Positions 21,427-29,918 of a DNA stretch of 33,779 bases are shown here, piece after piece; positions within the stretch are counted from its first letter, which is position 1; the number at the start of each line of letters is the position of its first letter. The DNA lies in assembly GCA_030037855.1 (NCBI GenBank), contig JASHPY010000010.1:1-33779 (forward strand), given 5' to 3'. The notes below the pieces were generated by a model, which was not told the origin of the DNA, searched no databases, and saw only the letters and a program-made list of their open reading frames with translations. The DNA comes from Thermoplasmata archaeon (lineage in GTDB: Archaea > Thermoplasmatota > Thermoplasmata > Lutacidiplasmatales > UBA184). A program made the translations under genes and the position numbers.

Positions 21427-22215
21427 ATGCCGACACGCGAGGTCGCGGCCCAGTTCGATGAGATATCGCAGGTCTACGACGCGACCCGGGACCCGCTCGA
21501 GCCGGCCACGGTCGACCGCCTCGCCGAGACCTTGCGGGCCGCCGGTGTCGCCTCGGTCCTCGAAATCGGCGTCGGGACCGGGCGCATCGCCCGCCCGCTC
21601 CTCGAGCGCGGATTCGTCGTCACGGGCCTCGACGCGTCGAGCGGGATGCTCGCGAAGGCCCGCGCGAAGGGCGTTCCCCGGCTCGTTCGCGGGAGCGGCT
21701 ACCACCTTCCGTTCCCGGACCGCGCGTTCGACGCGACGATGCTCGTCCACGTGCTCCACCTCCTCGACACCCCCCGCGAGGTGATCGCCGAAGGACGGCG
21801 CGTCAGCCGTCGCGGGACGTTCGCGATCGTCCGGCCCCGTGCCGGTCGCCCGCCCGAGGAGCGGCCGGCGTTCACCGCGCGCCGGATCGTCTACCGCATC
21901 CTGGCCGAAGAGGGCTATCCGGTGCCGGACCGGTCGCGCGGCCCGCCGCACGTTCGCGAGCGGGAGCTATTGACCGAGCTGCCGCCGGACGACCTCGTCA
22001 TCCTCACCGATCGCACGGTCACCGAGCCGATGACGCGGCCGCTCGAGATGCTCGCCCGGCGGGCGAGCCGCCACACGCTGAACGTGCCGCCCGAGGTGAT
22101 GGCCCGGGCGGTCGCGGCCGCCCGCGCCGAGGTCGGGGACCGGACGTTCACCTACCAGCGCGTCGAAGCGCTCGCCACCTGGCGGTCGCAGCCCCTTCCG
22201 GCGGCGGTCGCCTAG
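21427..22215 (+). CDS. Class I SAM-dependent methyltransferase
   Basis: The 262-aa product begins with FDEISQVYDATRDPLEP, typical of UbiE/type-11 methyltransferases. It has motif I VLEIGVGTGRIARPLLERG, the acidic post-I end VTGLDASSGML (Asp binds the SAM ribose) and motif II FPDRAFDATMLVHVLHLLDTP. The C-terminal ~90 residues are a variable substrate region. The substrate (small molecule, lipid or quinone-like compound) cannot be read. The ATG lies about 30 nt after a GAAATAG stretch. The stop overlaps the convergent aconitase stop by 4 bp. Confidence 0.88.
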   Translation: MPTREVAAQFDEISQVYDATRDPLEPATVDRLAETLRAAGVASVLEIGVGTGRIARPLLERGFVVTGLDASSGMLAKARAKGVPRLVRGSGYHLPFPDRAFDATMLVHVLHLLDTPREVIAEGRRVSRRGTFAIVRPRAGRPPEERPAFTARRIVYRILAEEGYPVPDRSRGPPHVRERELLTELPPDDLVILTDRTVTEPMTRPLEMLARRASRHTLNVPPEVMARAVAAARAEVGDRTFTYQRVEALATWRSQPLPAAVA

Positions 22216-24896
22216 CGAGCGAACCGGTGCTCCATCACATACGGAAGGACCCCGCCGGCCCGGTAGTACTCGAGCTCGGTCGCCGAGTGGAGCTCGGCGC
22301 GCGTGCGGAACCGGACGGTCGACCCGTCCGCTCGGGTCGCGAGGACCTCGACCACGGCGCGCGGCGCGAGCTCCCCGTTCGCGAGCCGGAGCTCGAACGA
22401 CTCCCGCCCGGTGAGGCCGAGCGACTTCCATCCGTGGCCGGGCTCGAACGTGAGCGGCAGCACCCCCATCTCGATCAGGTTCGAGCGGTGGATGCGTTCG
22501 AAGCTCTCCACGATCACGGCGCCGACCCCGAGGAGCCGGGGCCCCTTCGCGGCCCAGTCGCGCGAGCTCCCCTGGCCGTAGCTCTTGCCGCCGAGGACGA
22601 TCAGCGGGACGCCCTCGGCGAGGTAGCGCTCGGACGCCGCGAAGATCGTCGACGGCTCGCCGTCGGGGAGATGGACGGTGACCCCGCCCTCCTTCGGAGC
22701 GGCGAGCTCGTTCTTCAACCGGACGTTGGCGAACGTGCCACGGATCATGACCTCGTGATGGCCGCGGCGCGTGCCGTAGGTGTTGAAGTCGGCGACCGGC
22801 ACGCCGCGCGCGAGGAGCCACTGGCCGGCCGGCGTGCCCTCGGGGATCTCCCCGGCGGGAGAGATGTGGTCGGTCGAGACCCGGTCCCCGAGCACGACGA
22901 GCGCGCGCGCGCCGCGAGCGAGGACGCCCGAGCGCGGGAGCCACGGCGAGGGGAGCTTCAGGTACGGGGCCTCCGCGAGGTAGGTCGACGCGGGGTCCCA
23001 CGGATACTCGAGGCTCTTCGGCACGTCGAGCGCCTCCCAGTGCTCGTCCCCGACCTCGATGTCCCGGTACTTGTCGCGGAACATCCCGGGGTCGAGGCTC
23101 GCCTCGACGATCGAACGGACCTCCTGGGGGCTCGGCCAGAGGTCCTTCAGAAAGATCGGAGTGCCGTCCGCGCGCTTCCCGAGCGGCTGGCTCGAGAGGT
23201 CGAGGTCCATCCGGCCCGCGAGGGCGTAGGCGACCACGAGCATCGGGGACGCGAGGTAGGCGGCCCGGGTGTCGATGTTGATCCGGGCATCGAAGTTCCG
23301 GTTCCCGCTCAGCACCGCGGCGACGTAGAGGTCGTCGCCCCGCACCTGCTCGGAGACGGCGGGGATCAACGGTCCCGAGTTCCCGATGCACGTCGTGCAG
23401 CCGAAGCCGACGACCTCGAACCCGAGCTTCGCGAGCGGAGCGAGGAGCCCGGCCCGCTCGAGATACGAGGTCACGACCTTCGAGCCGGGGGCGAGCGACG
23501 TCTTGACGTGCGGCGGAACGGCGAGCCCGAGCTCGAGCGCCCGGCGCGCCATGATGCCGGCGCCGACCATGACGGACGGGTTCGACGTGTTCGTGCAGCT
23601 CGTGATCGCGGCGATGACGACCGAGCCGTCGGTCACGGGGGCCGGGGCGCCGGGGGCCCGCGGCGCGCGCGAGCGCGCGGGGTGCTCCTTGCGGTACGCC
23701 GCGAGCGCCCGTTGAAACGAGAGCGGGGCGTCGCCGAGCGACACGCTCTCGTCCGGATTGCGCGGGCCGGCGACCGACGGCACGACCGCGCCGAGGTCGA
23801 TCCGCAGGACGTCATCGTAATCGACGCTGCCCGGCGCCGGCGCGCCCCAGAGCCCGGTCGCGCGCGCGTACGCTTCGACGCGGGCGAGGAGCGCGGCGTC
23901 GCGACCCGTGCCCTGGAGGTAGGCGATCGTCGCCGCGTCGATCGGGAAGAGCGCGGCGGTCGCGCCGTACTCGGGGCACATGTTCGAGACCGTCGCGCGG
24001 TCGGCGACCGAGAGGTGCTCTACCCCGGGGCCGAAGAACTCGACGAACCGATCGACCACGCCCTTCTCCCGAAGCTTCCGGGTGACGGTGAGCACGAGGT
24101 CGGTCGCGGTCGCGCCCTGGGGGAGCGCGCCCGCGAGCTCGACCCCGACCACCACCGGGCGGGGGAGGAAGTACGGCTCCCCGAGCATGACCGCTTCCGC
24201 CTCGATCCCGCCGACGCCCCACGCGAGGACCGAGAGCCCGTTGACCATCGTCGTATGCGAGTCGGTCCCGATCGCGGTGTCGGGGAACGCGACCGCGCCC
24301 CCGGCGTCCCGGCGGGTCGACACGACGCTCGCTAGGTACTCGAGGTTGACCTGGTGGCAGATCCCGTTCCCGGACGGCACGACCCGGGTGTGGAGGTAGG
24401 CTCCCTTCGCCCAGCGCAGGAACCGGTAGCGCTCGTGGTTGCGTTCGTACTCCCGGTCGAGGTTGATGTGGAGCGAGCGCGGCGAACCGAAGCTATCGAC
24501 CTGGACCGAGTGGTCGACGATGAGGTCGACCGGCACGACGGGGTTCACCCGCTCGCTCGGGATCCCTCGAGCGACGGCGGCGGTCCGGAGGATCGAGAGG
24601 TCGACGATCACGGGCACGCCCGTGAAGTCCTGGAGGAGCACGCGCTCCGGGAAGAACGGGAACTCGGTCTCGTCGGAAACGGCCGCGCCGTTCGCGAGCG
24701 CGACGACCGCGTCGAGGTCGGTGCGGTCGGCGTGGTAGTGACGGACGATGTTCTCGAGCAGGATCCGCACGGTGCGCGGGCGCCGGGCGTAGCGGGCCGC
24801 GTCCACCCCGCGGAGGCGCTCGGGGTGGTAGACGAGGGCTCTCTCGGCTCCGAGTGGCGTCATCTCCGCGACGCCCAGCGGGTCGGACTCGCTCAT
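22212..24896 (-). CDS. acnA: Aconitate hydratase (AcnA/IRP type)
   Basis: This 894-aa enzyme interconverts citrate and isocitrate in the TCA cycle. The N-terminal region LLQDFTGVPVIVDLSILR and the segment GTDSHTTMVNGLSVLAWGVGGIEAEAVMLGEP are diagnostic. The [4Fe-4S] ligands are the cysteine of ITSCTNTSNPSVM and the pair in GFGCTTCIGNSGPL. The swivel domain carries STDHISPAGEIP, FNTYGTRRGHHEVMIRGTFAN and GGKSYGQGSSRDWAAKGPRLLGV. Length is full for AcnA. Its ATG is 7 bp after the thiamine-transporter ATPase stop on the same strand, so it may be read from the TPP-riboswitch operon. No separate promoter is evident in that gap. Confidence 0.96.
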   Translation of the reverse strand: MSESDPLGVAEMTPLGAERALVYHPERLRGVDAARYARRPRTVRILLENIVRHYHADRTDLDAVVALANGAAVSDETEFPFFPERVLLQDFTGVPVIVDLSILRTAAVARGIPSERVNPVVPVDLIVDHSVQVDSFGSPRSLHINLDREYERNHERYRFLRWAKGAYLHTRVVPSGNGICHQVNLEYLASVVSTRRDAGGAVAFPDTAIGTDSHTTMVNGLSVLAWGVGGIEAEAVMLGEPYFLPRPVVVGVELAGALPQGATATDLVLTVTRKLREKGVVDRFVEFFGPGVEHLSVADRATVSNMCPEYGATAALFPIDAATIAYLQGTGRDAALLARVEAYARATGLWGAPAPGSVDYDDVLRIDLGAVVPSVAGPRNPDESVSLGDAPLSFQRALAAYRKEHPARSRAPRAPGAPAPVTDGSVVIAAITSCTNTSNPSVMVGAGIMARRALELGLAVPPHVKTSLAPGSKVVTSYLERAGLLAPLAKLGFEVVGFGCTTCIGNSGPLIPAVSEQVRGDDLYVAAVLSGNRNFDARINIDTRAAYLASPMLVVAYALAGRMDLDLSSQPLGKRADGTPIFLKDLWPSPQEVRSIVEASLDPGMFRDKYRDIEVGDEHWEALDVPKSLEYPWDPASTYLAEAPYLKLPSPWLPRSGVLARGARALVVLGDRVSTDHISPAGEIPEGTPAGQWLLARGVPVADFNTYGTRRGHHEVMIRGTFANVRLKNELAAPKEGGVTVHLPDGEPSTIFAASERYLAEGVPLIVLGGKSYGQGSSRDWAAKGPRLLGVGAVIVESFERIHRSNLIEMGVLPLTFEPGHGWKSLGLTGRESFELRLANGELAPRAVVEVLATRADGSTVRFRTRAELHSATELEYYRAGGVLPYVMEHRFAR

Positions 24897-24903
24897 GCGC
24901 GTG

Positions 24904-25920
24904 CTAGAGACCGCGGGTTCTTGGGCTCTTTGGGGACGGGTCGCGGACCTCGGAGGTGGTGAGGGGGAGCGACCGTTCCCAGCTCGCGCTCACGCGTCGG
25001 CCGGGGAGCATCGCGGCCCCGGGCGCCGCGAGGCGCGCCTCGACCCGCTCCCCGTCGTCGGTCCGCAGGAGAACGACCGACTCTCGCCCGACCGTACCGG
25101 CCGCCTCGACCGTGAGCGACAGCGGCCCGCCTCCGTCCGGCCGGAGGGTCACGTCGGTCGGATGCACCGCGACCGCCCCGGACGGGTCCGAGAGAACGTT
25201 GTAACCCAGGAAGCGGGCGGCGAGCGCCGTGCGGGGACGGCCGAAGACCTCGTCCGGAGTCCCGACCGACTCGAGCGAGCCGGCGAACAGGAGCCCGAGT
25301 CGGTCGGCCAGGAACAGCCCTTCCTCCCGGTCGTGCGTGACGTGGATCGCGGCGATGCCGAGCGCGGTGAGCGCTCGACGGAAGTCGGTCCGCAGCTCCT
25401 GCTTCAACTCCGGGTCGATCGACGCGAACGGCTCATCGAGCAGCACGAACCGCGGCCGAGCCGCGAGGGTCCGGGCGAGCGCGACCCGGTGTCGCTCGCC
25501 GCCCGAGAGCTGGGCGGGCGTCCGGTCCTCGAACCCCCCGAGGTGCAGGAGCTCGACCATCTGCCCGACGACCGCCTCGACCTCGGGGCGTTCGCGTCGC
25601 TGGAGCAGCGGAGCGTAGGCGATGTTCTCGAAGACCGTGCGATGGGGGAAGAGCGCCGGTTCCTGAAACATGAGCCCGATCCCCCGCCGGTGAGGCGGGG
25701 TGTCGGTCACGTCCTGCCGGTCGAGCAGGACCCGTCCTTCGGTCGGCCGCTCGAGGCCGGCGATGCACCGGAGGAGGGTCGTCTTGCCGCTCCCGTTGGG
25801 TCCGAGGAGCACGAAGTATTCTCCGGGCGCGACCGCGAGCGATACCGACCGCAGCACGGGCGTCGCGCCCCACGCCGCGGAAAGCGACTCGACCGCGAGC
25901 CACGGCTCAGAGCTCGACAC
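24904..25920 (-). CDS. ABC transporter ATPase, probable thiamine importer (ThiQ-like)
   Basis: This 338-aa ATPase has Walker A GPNGSGKTT, Q-loop FQEPALFPHRT, signature LSGGERHRVALARTLA, Walker B FVLLDEPFASID and switch histidine in IHVTHDREE. The last ~100 residues form a TOBE-like regulatory domain (VAVHPTDVTLRPDGGGPLSLTVEAAGTVGRESVVLLRTDDGERVEARL), typical of the CUT1/Fbp-type group rather than the short ThiQ. It starts at GTG 25920, overlapping the permease end by 14 bp. The thiamine assignment comes from the operon's TPP riboswitch, while the sequence alone would also fit an Fe or spermidine importer. Confidence 0.88.
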   Translation of the reverse strand: MSSSEPWLAVESLSAAWGATPVLRSVSLAVAPGEYFVLLGPNGSGKTTLLRCIAGLERPTEGRVLLDRQDVTDTPPHRRGIGLMFQEPALFPHRTVFENIAYAPLLQRRERPEVEAVVGQMVELLHLGGFEDRTPAQLSGGERHRVALARTLAARPRFVLLDEPFASIDPELKQELRTDFRRALTALGIAAIHVTHDREEGLFLADRLGLLFAGSLESVGTPDEVFGRPRTALAARFLGYNVLSDPSGAVAVHPTDVTLRPDGGGPLSLTVEAAGTVGRESVVLLRTDDGERVEARLAAPGAAMLPGRRVSASWERSLPLTTSEVRDPSPKSPRTRGL

Positions 25921-27529
25921 GCCGACCCCCGAGGACCAACGCGAGGAAGACGGCGAGGCTGAGGATCAGCAGCAGGCCCGCGGCGGCGTCCGCGACCGCG
26001 AAGTACCGCGTGTTCGCGAGCGTGTAGAGGGCGACCGGGAGCGTCGCGAACGTCGGCGTCACGAGGAAGTACGTCGCGGTGAACTCCCCGAGCCCGAGCG
26101 CGAAGGCGAAGAGGCCAGCGGTCACGAGCCCGTCCCGGACCCGGGGGAGGTCCGCGTCGAGGAACGCGCCCCAGCCGGTCGCTCCGAGCGTCCGCGCCGC
26201 GTCCCGCTCCTCGGGTCCGAGCGCGGCGAGCGGGATCTCGAGGCTCTGCAGGGCGAACGGCAGCGCGAGCGTCGCCTGACTGAGGATCACGAGCGCCCAG
26301 ACGGTCGACTCGCCGCCCAGGAGCGGCCGCCAGAACTGGGCGAGCGAGAACGCGAGCACGACCGGGGAGAGCAGAAGCGGCACGAACAGGAGCAGTCCGA
26401 CCGCTCCCGCGCGACGGGGGCGCCGTGCGACCGCGAAGCCGCTCAGGATCCCGAGCACGACTGCGATCGCGGCGGCGATGCTCGCGAAGAACAGGGTGTT
26501 CCCGACCGCTCCCTCGATCGAGATCCCGAGGCGATCGGCGGTCGAGGAGGAGAACAGGGCGGCCCACGCGGAGCCGACGCCACCGCCGCCGACCGGCAGC
26601 ACCGTCCGGTAGAGCACCGCCCCGAGGAGCGCGACGACGCCCGCGAGCACCGCGACCGTCTCCGCCGCGAGGGCCCAGGCGAGCGGCGACCGTCCCAGCC
26701 GGGCGCGGCCGACCGGGTCGCTTCCTCCGCCGGAAGCGCGGATCCGTCCGAGGACCCCGAGGTACGCCGCGGTCGGGAGGAGGAACAGGAGGACGATCGC
26801 GACCGAGAGGACCCCGGCCGCCGTCGGCTCGAGCCCGAGCGTGTCCAGGAACCAGACCTGGGCTTCGACCGTGTAGCATCCCGGTCCGCAGAGCAGGAGC
26901 GGAGGGGCGAACGAGAGCGAGCTGAAGAGGAACGTGAGTAGCCCGCCCGCGCACGCGCCGACCCACGTCGGGGGCCCCCAGACGTCGAGGTAGACCCGCC
27001 CCGGGGACGCCCCGAGCGTCGCGGCCGACTCCTCGAGCGACCGCCCGCTCCCCCCGCCGCCGGCGGCGGTGAAGAGGATCACGATCGGGACGTTGAACAA
27101 TAGGTTCGCGACGACGATCGCGGGCAGTCCCGAACCGAGGAACGCGAGCGACGGCACGGCCGAGGAGAGGAGACCGGCCGGGCCGAACAGGTCGAGCACG
27201 CCGAAGACGACCACGAGGCTCGGGAGGAGGAACGGGACGAGCAGGAGCGACCGGACGACCGACCGGCCGGGCCAGTCGAATCGGCCGAGGAAGACGCCGG
27301 CGGGATAGCCGACGGCGACCGCGACCGCGGCCGAGACGCTTCCCTGGACGAGCGAGTTCTCGACGGCGCGCTGGTTCGCGCTCTGGGCGAGGATCGCCGC
27401 GGCTCCCCCGAGACCGCCGGCCGCCGCGAACGCCTGCGAAAAGAGGACGGCCGCCGGGATCAGCGCGAACAGCGCCACGAACGCAACGATCGGGACGAGG
27501 AACGCGGCGTCGCCGCCTCCCCGCCTCAT
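25907..27529 (-). CDS. Fused ABC permease, probable thiamine importer (ThiP-like)
   Basis: This 540-aa permease has two homologous halves of about six TM helices each, as in ThiP/FbpB. Each half carries an EAA-type coupling loop: LEESAATLGASPGRVYLDVWGP and GPEERDAARTLGATGWGAFLDADLPRVRDGL. I chose ATG 27529, which overlaps the binding-protein stop (ATGA). The upstream GTG at 27556 would lie inside the previous gene. It is the middle gene of the importer operon. Confidence 0.88.
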   Translation of the reverse strand: MRRGGGDAAFLVPIVAFVALFALIPAAVLFSQAFAAAGGLGGAAAILAQSANQRAVENSLVQGSVSAAVAVAVGYPAGVFLGRFDWPGRSVVRSLLLVPFLLPSLVVVFGVLDLFGPAGLLSSAVPSLAFLGSGLPAIVVANLLFNVPIVILFTAAGGGGSGRSLEESAATLGASPGRVYLDVWGPPTWVGACAGGLLTFLFSSLSFAPPLLLCGPGCYTVEAQVWFLDTLGLEPTAAGVLSVAIVLLFLLPTAAYLGVLGRIRASGGGSDPVGRARLGRSPLAWALAAETVAVLAGVVALLGAVLYRTVLPVGGGGVGSAWAALFSSSTADRLGISIEGAVGNTLFFASIAAAIAVVLGILSGFAVARRPRRAGAVGLLLFVPLLLSPVVLAFSLAQFWRPLLGGESTVWALVILSQATLALPFALQSLEIPLAALGPEERDAARTLGATGWGAFLDADLPRVRDGLVTAGLFAFALGLGEFTATYFLVTPTFATLPVALYTLANTRYFAVADAAAGLLLILSLAVFLALVLGGRRVEL

Positions 27530-28692
27530 GTCGACCCGGGGTCGATCTCGGTCCACGCGGACACCCAGCCCGGGAGCTCGTCCGCGAGCTCCGTCGGCGT
27601 GATGTCCGCGTTCAGGGGGACGATGGCCGTGGGGTCGATCGCCGCGCTAAAGACCGAGGGAAGCGGCACCGTCGTGTTGGCGGGGTACTCCCACTCGTTC
27701 TCGGGGATCTCGGACTGGACCGTGCCGCTCAGGAACCAGTTCTCGAACTCCTCGTCGAGCGTGAGGTGGGTCGAGCCGCGTACGATCCCGATCCCGTAGA
27801 TCGTGCGCCAGCCGTACTCCGTTCCGTTCCACCAGGAGACGGTCGAGTTGAACTGCCCGGCCTCCCCGTTCGCGGCCGCGTACGCGGGGTCGGTGGAGTA
27901 GCTGACCACCATCGGCGGCCCGCCGGGCGTCGAGAACTCGCCGAACGCGGTCCCCCAACTGGTGGCGGGCGGCGGCAGTCCCTCGGCCGAGAGGTCCTGC
28001 CAGAACGTCTCCCAGTTCTGGTGAAGCACGTCCTCGTAGTACAGGATCTGCCAGACGAGGAACTCCTCGCCGGTGATGTCGTACTCGGGAGACTCGGTCT
28101 CGAGACCCTTTGCCCAGGTCGCGTTCTGCGTGAAGTCGGGGAGCGTGGCCTCGGCGACCGCGCCGCCCGTCGAGGCGGCGAACGTCGAGTTAAAGTCGAT
28201 CGCGAGGTAGCCGTACTCGTACGGCACCGCCGCGTCGTCCGGGCTCAACTCCGAGGCGAGCTGGGGGGAGACGTTCGCGAGCGCCGGGGGCGCGTACGGG
28301 ACGAGCAGCTGGTCGGCCTCGGCGACCGGCGTCGTGATCTCGTCGAGCCCGAGGACGAGGTCGGCGCCGGCCGACCCCTTCTGCGAGACCAGGGTGCTGA
28401 GCAAGGTCCCGGCGGGGCACTCGAGCTCGATGCGGACGTGATGGGCCGCCTCGAACGTGCCGAACACTGTCGAGAAGACCGTCGGATTGCAGTCGACCCC
28501 GCCGAGGAGGCTGGGATAGGTGTAGATGACGAGCGTGGGCTCGCCCGCTGGGGCCAGGTTCGCCTCGTACTCGTAGACGCCGAACCCGGCGACGACGACC
28601 ACGACCGCGACCGTGAGCGCGACGATCGCGCGTCCGACCCGACCCGGACGACGGAGTCGCCGGGGCGCCGGTAACGTGGGAGACGAAGTCAA
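27526..28692 (-). CDS. ABC substrate-binding protein, probable thiamine-binding (TbpA-like)
   Basis: This 388-aa protein has a cytoplasmic Arg-rich start ([11 protein letters not shown]), one N-terminal TM anchor ([22 protein letters not shown]) and an extracellular type-II binding fold starting [14 protein letters not shown], as in TbpA ('LTVYTYDSF'). Aromatic-rich segments (SVQSE.../[23 protein letters not shown]) could stack on thiamine. Six N-glycosylation sequons are visible (for example FNSTF, QNATW, WNGTE, ANTTV), as expected for an exposed archaeal surface protein. The start is TTG 28692. The TPP riboswitch ends about 40 nt upstream and gives the substrate. Confidence 0.85.
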   Translation of the reverse strand: MTSSPTLPAPRRLRRPGRVGRAIVALTVAVVVVVAGFGVYEYEANLAPAGEPTLVIYTYPSLLGGVDCNPTVFSTVFGTFEAAHHVRIELECPAGTLLSTLVSQKGSAGADLVLGLDEITTPVAEADQLLVPYAPPALANVSPQLASELSPDDAAVPYEYGYLAIDFNSTFAASTGGAVAEATLPDFTQNATWAKGLETESPEYDITGEEFLVWQILYYEDVLHQNWETFWQDLSAEGLPPPATSWGTAFGEFSTPGGPPMVVSYSTDPAYAAANGEAGQFNSTVSWWNGTEYGWRTIYGIGIVRGSTHLTLDEEFENWFLSGTVQSEIPENEWEYPANTTVPLPSVFSAAIDPTAIVPLNADITPTELADELPGWVSAWTEIDPGST

Positions 28693-28732
28693 GTCCTCCG
28701 CAGGGTGGCGGAGAGTTCCCTCAGGTGCTGCA

Positions 28733-28822
28733 TCGCGTTCCCTTCGCGGGCATTATCCCGATCAGGTTCTTGGGGTCGACGAGGTCCCCCTCGTCCTCTC
28801 AGCCGGTACCCAGCTCCCCCTA
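28733..28822 (-). ncRNA. TPP riboswitch (THI element)
   Basis: On the minus strand the leader reads GGGGGAGCTGGGTACCGG, then CTGAGAGG, then AAGAACCTGATCGGGATAAT, then GCCCGCGAAGGGAACGC. These are the conserved THI-box blocks (CUGAGA, ACCUGAUC, GGAUAAUGCC-GCG-AGGGAA) in the right order, with a variable P3 hairpin (GACGAGGGGGACCTCGTC). It binds thiamine pyrophosphate and controls the importer operon. It starts at the predicted transcription start, and the about 40 nt after it to the TTG is the expression platform. No clear U-tract is seen, so control of translation is more likely than termination. Confidence 0.93.
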
Positions 28823-28847
28823 CCTGCTCGGGCAGGGCCCGGTCGGG

Positions 28848-28855
28848 AATAAGGT
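28848..28855 (-). promoter_or_regulatory. TATA box of the thiamine operon
   Basis: The minus strand reads CCTTATTC, about 26 nt before the first riboswitch base, so the transcript should begin almost exactly at the aptamer. Confidence 0.6.
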
Positions 28856-28884
28856 TTGTCGGAGGAGGTCCGTGCGTGCCGCAC

Positions 28885-28892
28885 CGTTTATG
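28885..28892 (+). promoter_or_regulatory. TATA box of pdxS
   Basis: CGTTTATG predicts initiation near 28915, just before GTG 28917 and 23 nt before ATG 28938. The ATG inside the box (28890) is therefore not a start. Confidence 0.55.
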
Positions 28893-28937
28893 CGGTCGAG
28901 CGGTCTAGCATCGGAAGTGACCGGCACATCGGACCCG

Positions 28938-29864
28938 ATGTCGAAGCTCCGCTTCGGCACGGAACTCGTCAAGCGCGGTTTCGCCCGCATGCAGCAGGGC
29001 GGGGTGATCATGGACGTCACGACCGCGGACCAGGCGGCGATCGCGGAGGAGGCCGGCGCGGTCGCGGTGATGGCCCTCGAGCGCGTGCCGGCCGATATCC
29101 GGGCCGCGGGCGGCGTCGCCCGAATGGCCGACCCGCTCAAGATCCGCGAGATCAAGGAGCGAGTCTCGATCCCGGTGATGGCGAAGTGCCGGATCGGCCA
29201 CACCGCCGAGGCGCGCGTGCTCGAGGCGCTCGCGGTCGACATGATCGACGAGTCGGAGGTGCTGACGCCCGCCGATCCGTTCCGTCACGTCGACAAGAAG
29301 GCGTTCCAGGTCCCGTTCGTCTGCGGTGCGCGAACGCTGGGTGAGGCGCTGCGTCGGATCGACGAGGGCGCCGCGATGATCCGTTCGAAGGGCGAGGCCG
29401 GCACCGGCAACGTCGTCGAGGCGGTCCGCCATATCCGACAGATCAACGACGAGGTCGCGCTCGTAGCGAAGCTCCCCGCGAAGGACGTCGGCGCGTGGGC
29501 CCGCAAAGAGCGGGTCTCGCTCGCCGTGGTGAACGAGGTCCGTAGCCTCGGCCGCCTGCCGGTCGTGAACTTCGCGGCGGGCGGGATCGCGACCCCCGCG
29601 GACGCGGCGCTCTGCCGCATGCTTGGCGTCGACGGGCTGTTCGTCGGGAGCGGGATATTCAAGTCGCAGCATCCGATGAAGGTCGCGCGAGCGATCGTCG
29701 AGGCGTCGACGCAGTACGACCGGCCGGAGGTCGTCGCGCGGGTCTCGGCCGGCCTCGGCGAGCCCATGCGCGGGATCGAGATCGGGTCCCTCGGGTCGGG
29801 CGACCTCCTGCAGTCGCGCGAGTCGACCCCCGCGACCGGCCGGCGGAGCCCCACGACCGCGTGA
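28938..29864 (+). CDS. pdxS: Pyridoxal 5'-phosphate synthase lyase subunit PdxS
   Basis: The 308-aa (beta/alpha)8 enzyme makes PLP from ribose 5-phosphate, glyceraldehyde 3-phosphate and ammonia. Visible motifs are [14 protein letters not shown] (catalytic Asp), [19 protein letters not shown] (Schiff-base Lys), [18 protein letters not shown] (second Lys) and the phosphate-binding [35 protein letters not shown] 28938 matches the family N-terminus. GTG 28917, leaderless from the TATA box, is the alternative and adds 7 residues. The glutaminase partner PdxT is not in the window. It is divergent from the thiamine operon. Confidence 0.95.
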   Translation: MSKLRFGTELVKRGFARMQQGGVIMDVTTADQAAIAEEAGAVAVMALERVPADIRAAGGVARMADPLKIREIKERVSIPVMAKCRIGHTAEARVLEALAVDMIDESEVLTPADPFRHVDKKAFQVPFVCGARTLGEALRRIDEGAAMIRSKGEAGTGNVVEAVRHIRQINDEVALVAKLPAKDVGAWARKERVSLAVVNEVRSLGRLPVVNFAAGGIATPADAALCRMLGVDGLFVGSGIFKSQHPMKVARAIVEASTQYDRPEVVARVSAGLGEPMRGIEIGSLGSGDLLQSRESTPATGRRSPTTA

Positions 29865-29918
29865 ACCGGCCTCGGGCCCGGGCGATGCGGGTAAAGAGAC
29901 GGACGGTGTGAACCGGCC

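Noticed and set aside
22227-24335. 702-aa plus-strand ORF opposite aconitase
   Set aside because: It is antisense shadow of a clearly conserved aconitase, with an unlikely Arg/Glu/Asp-rich composition.
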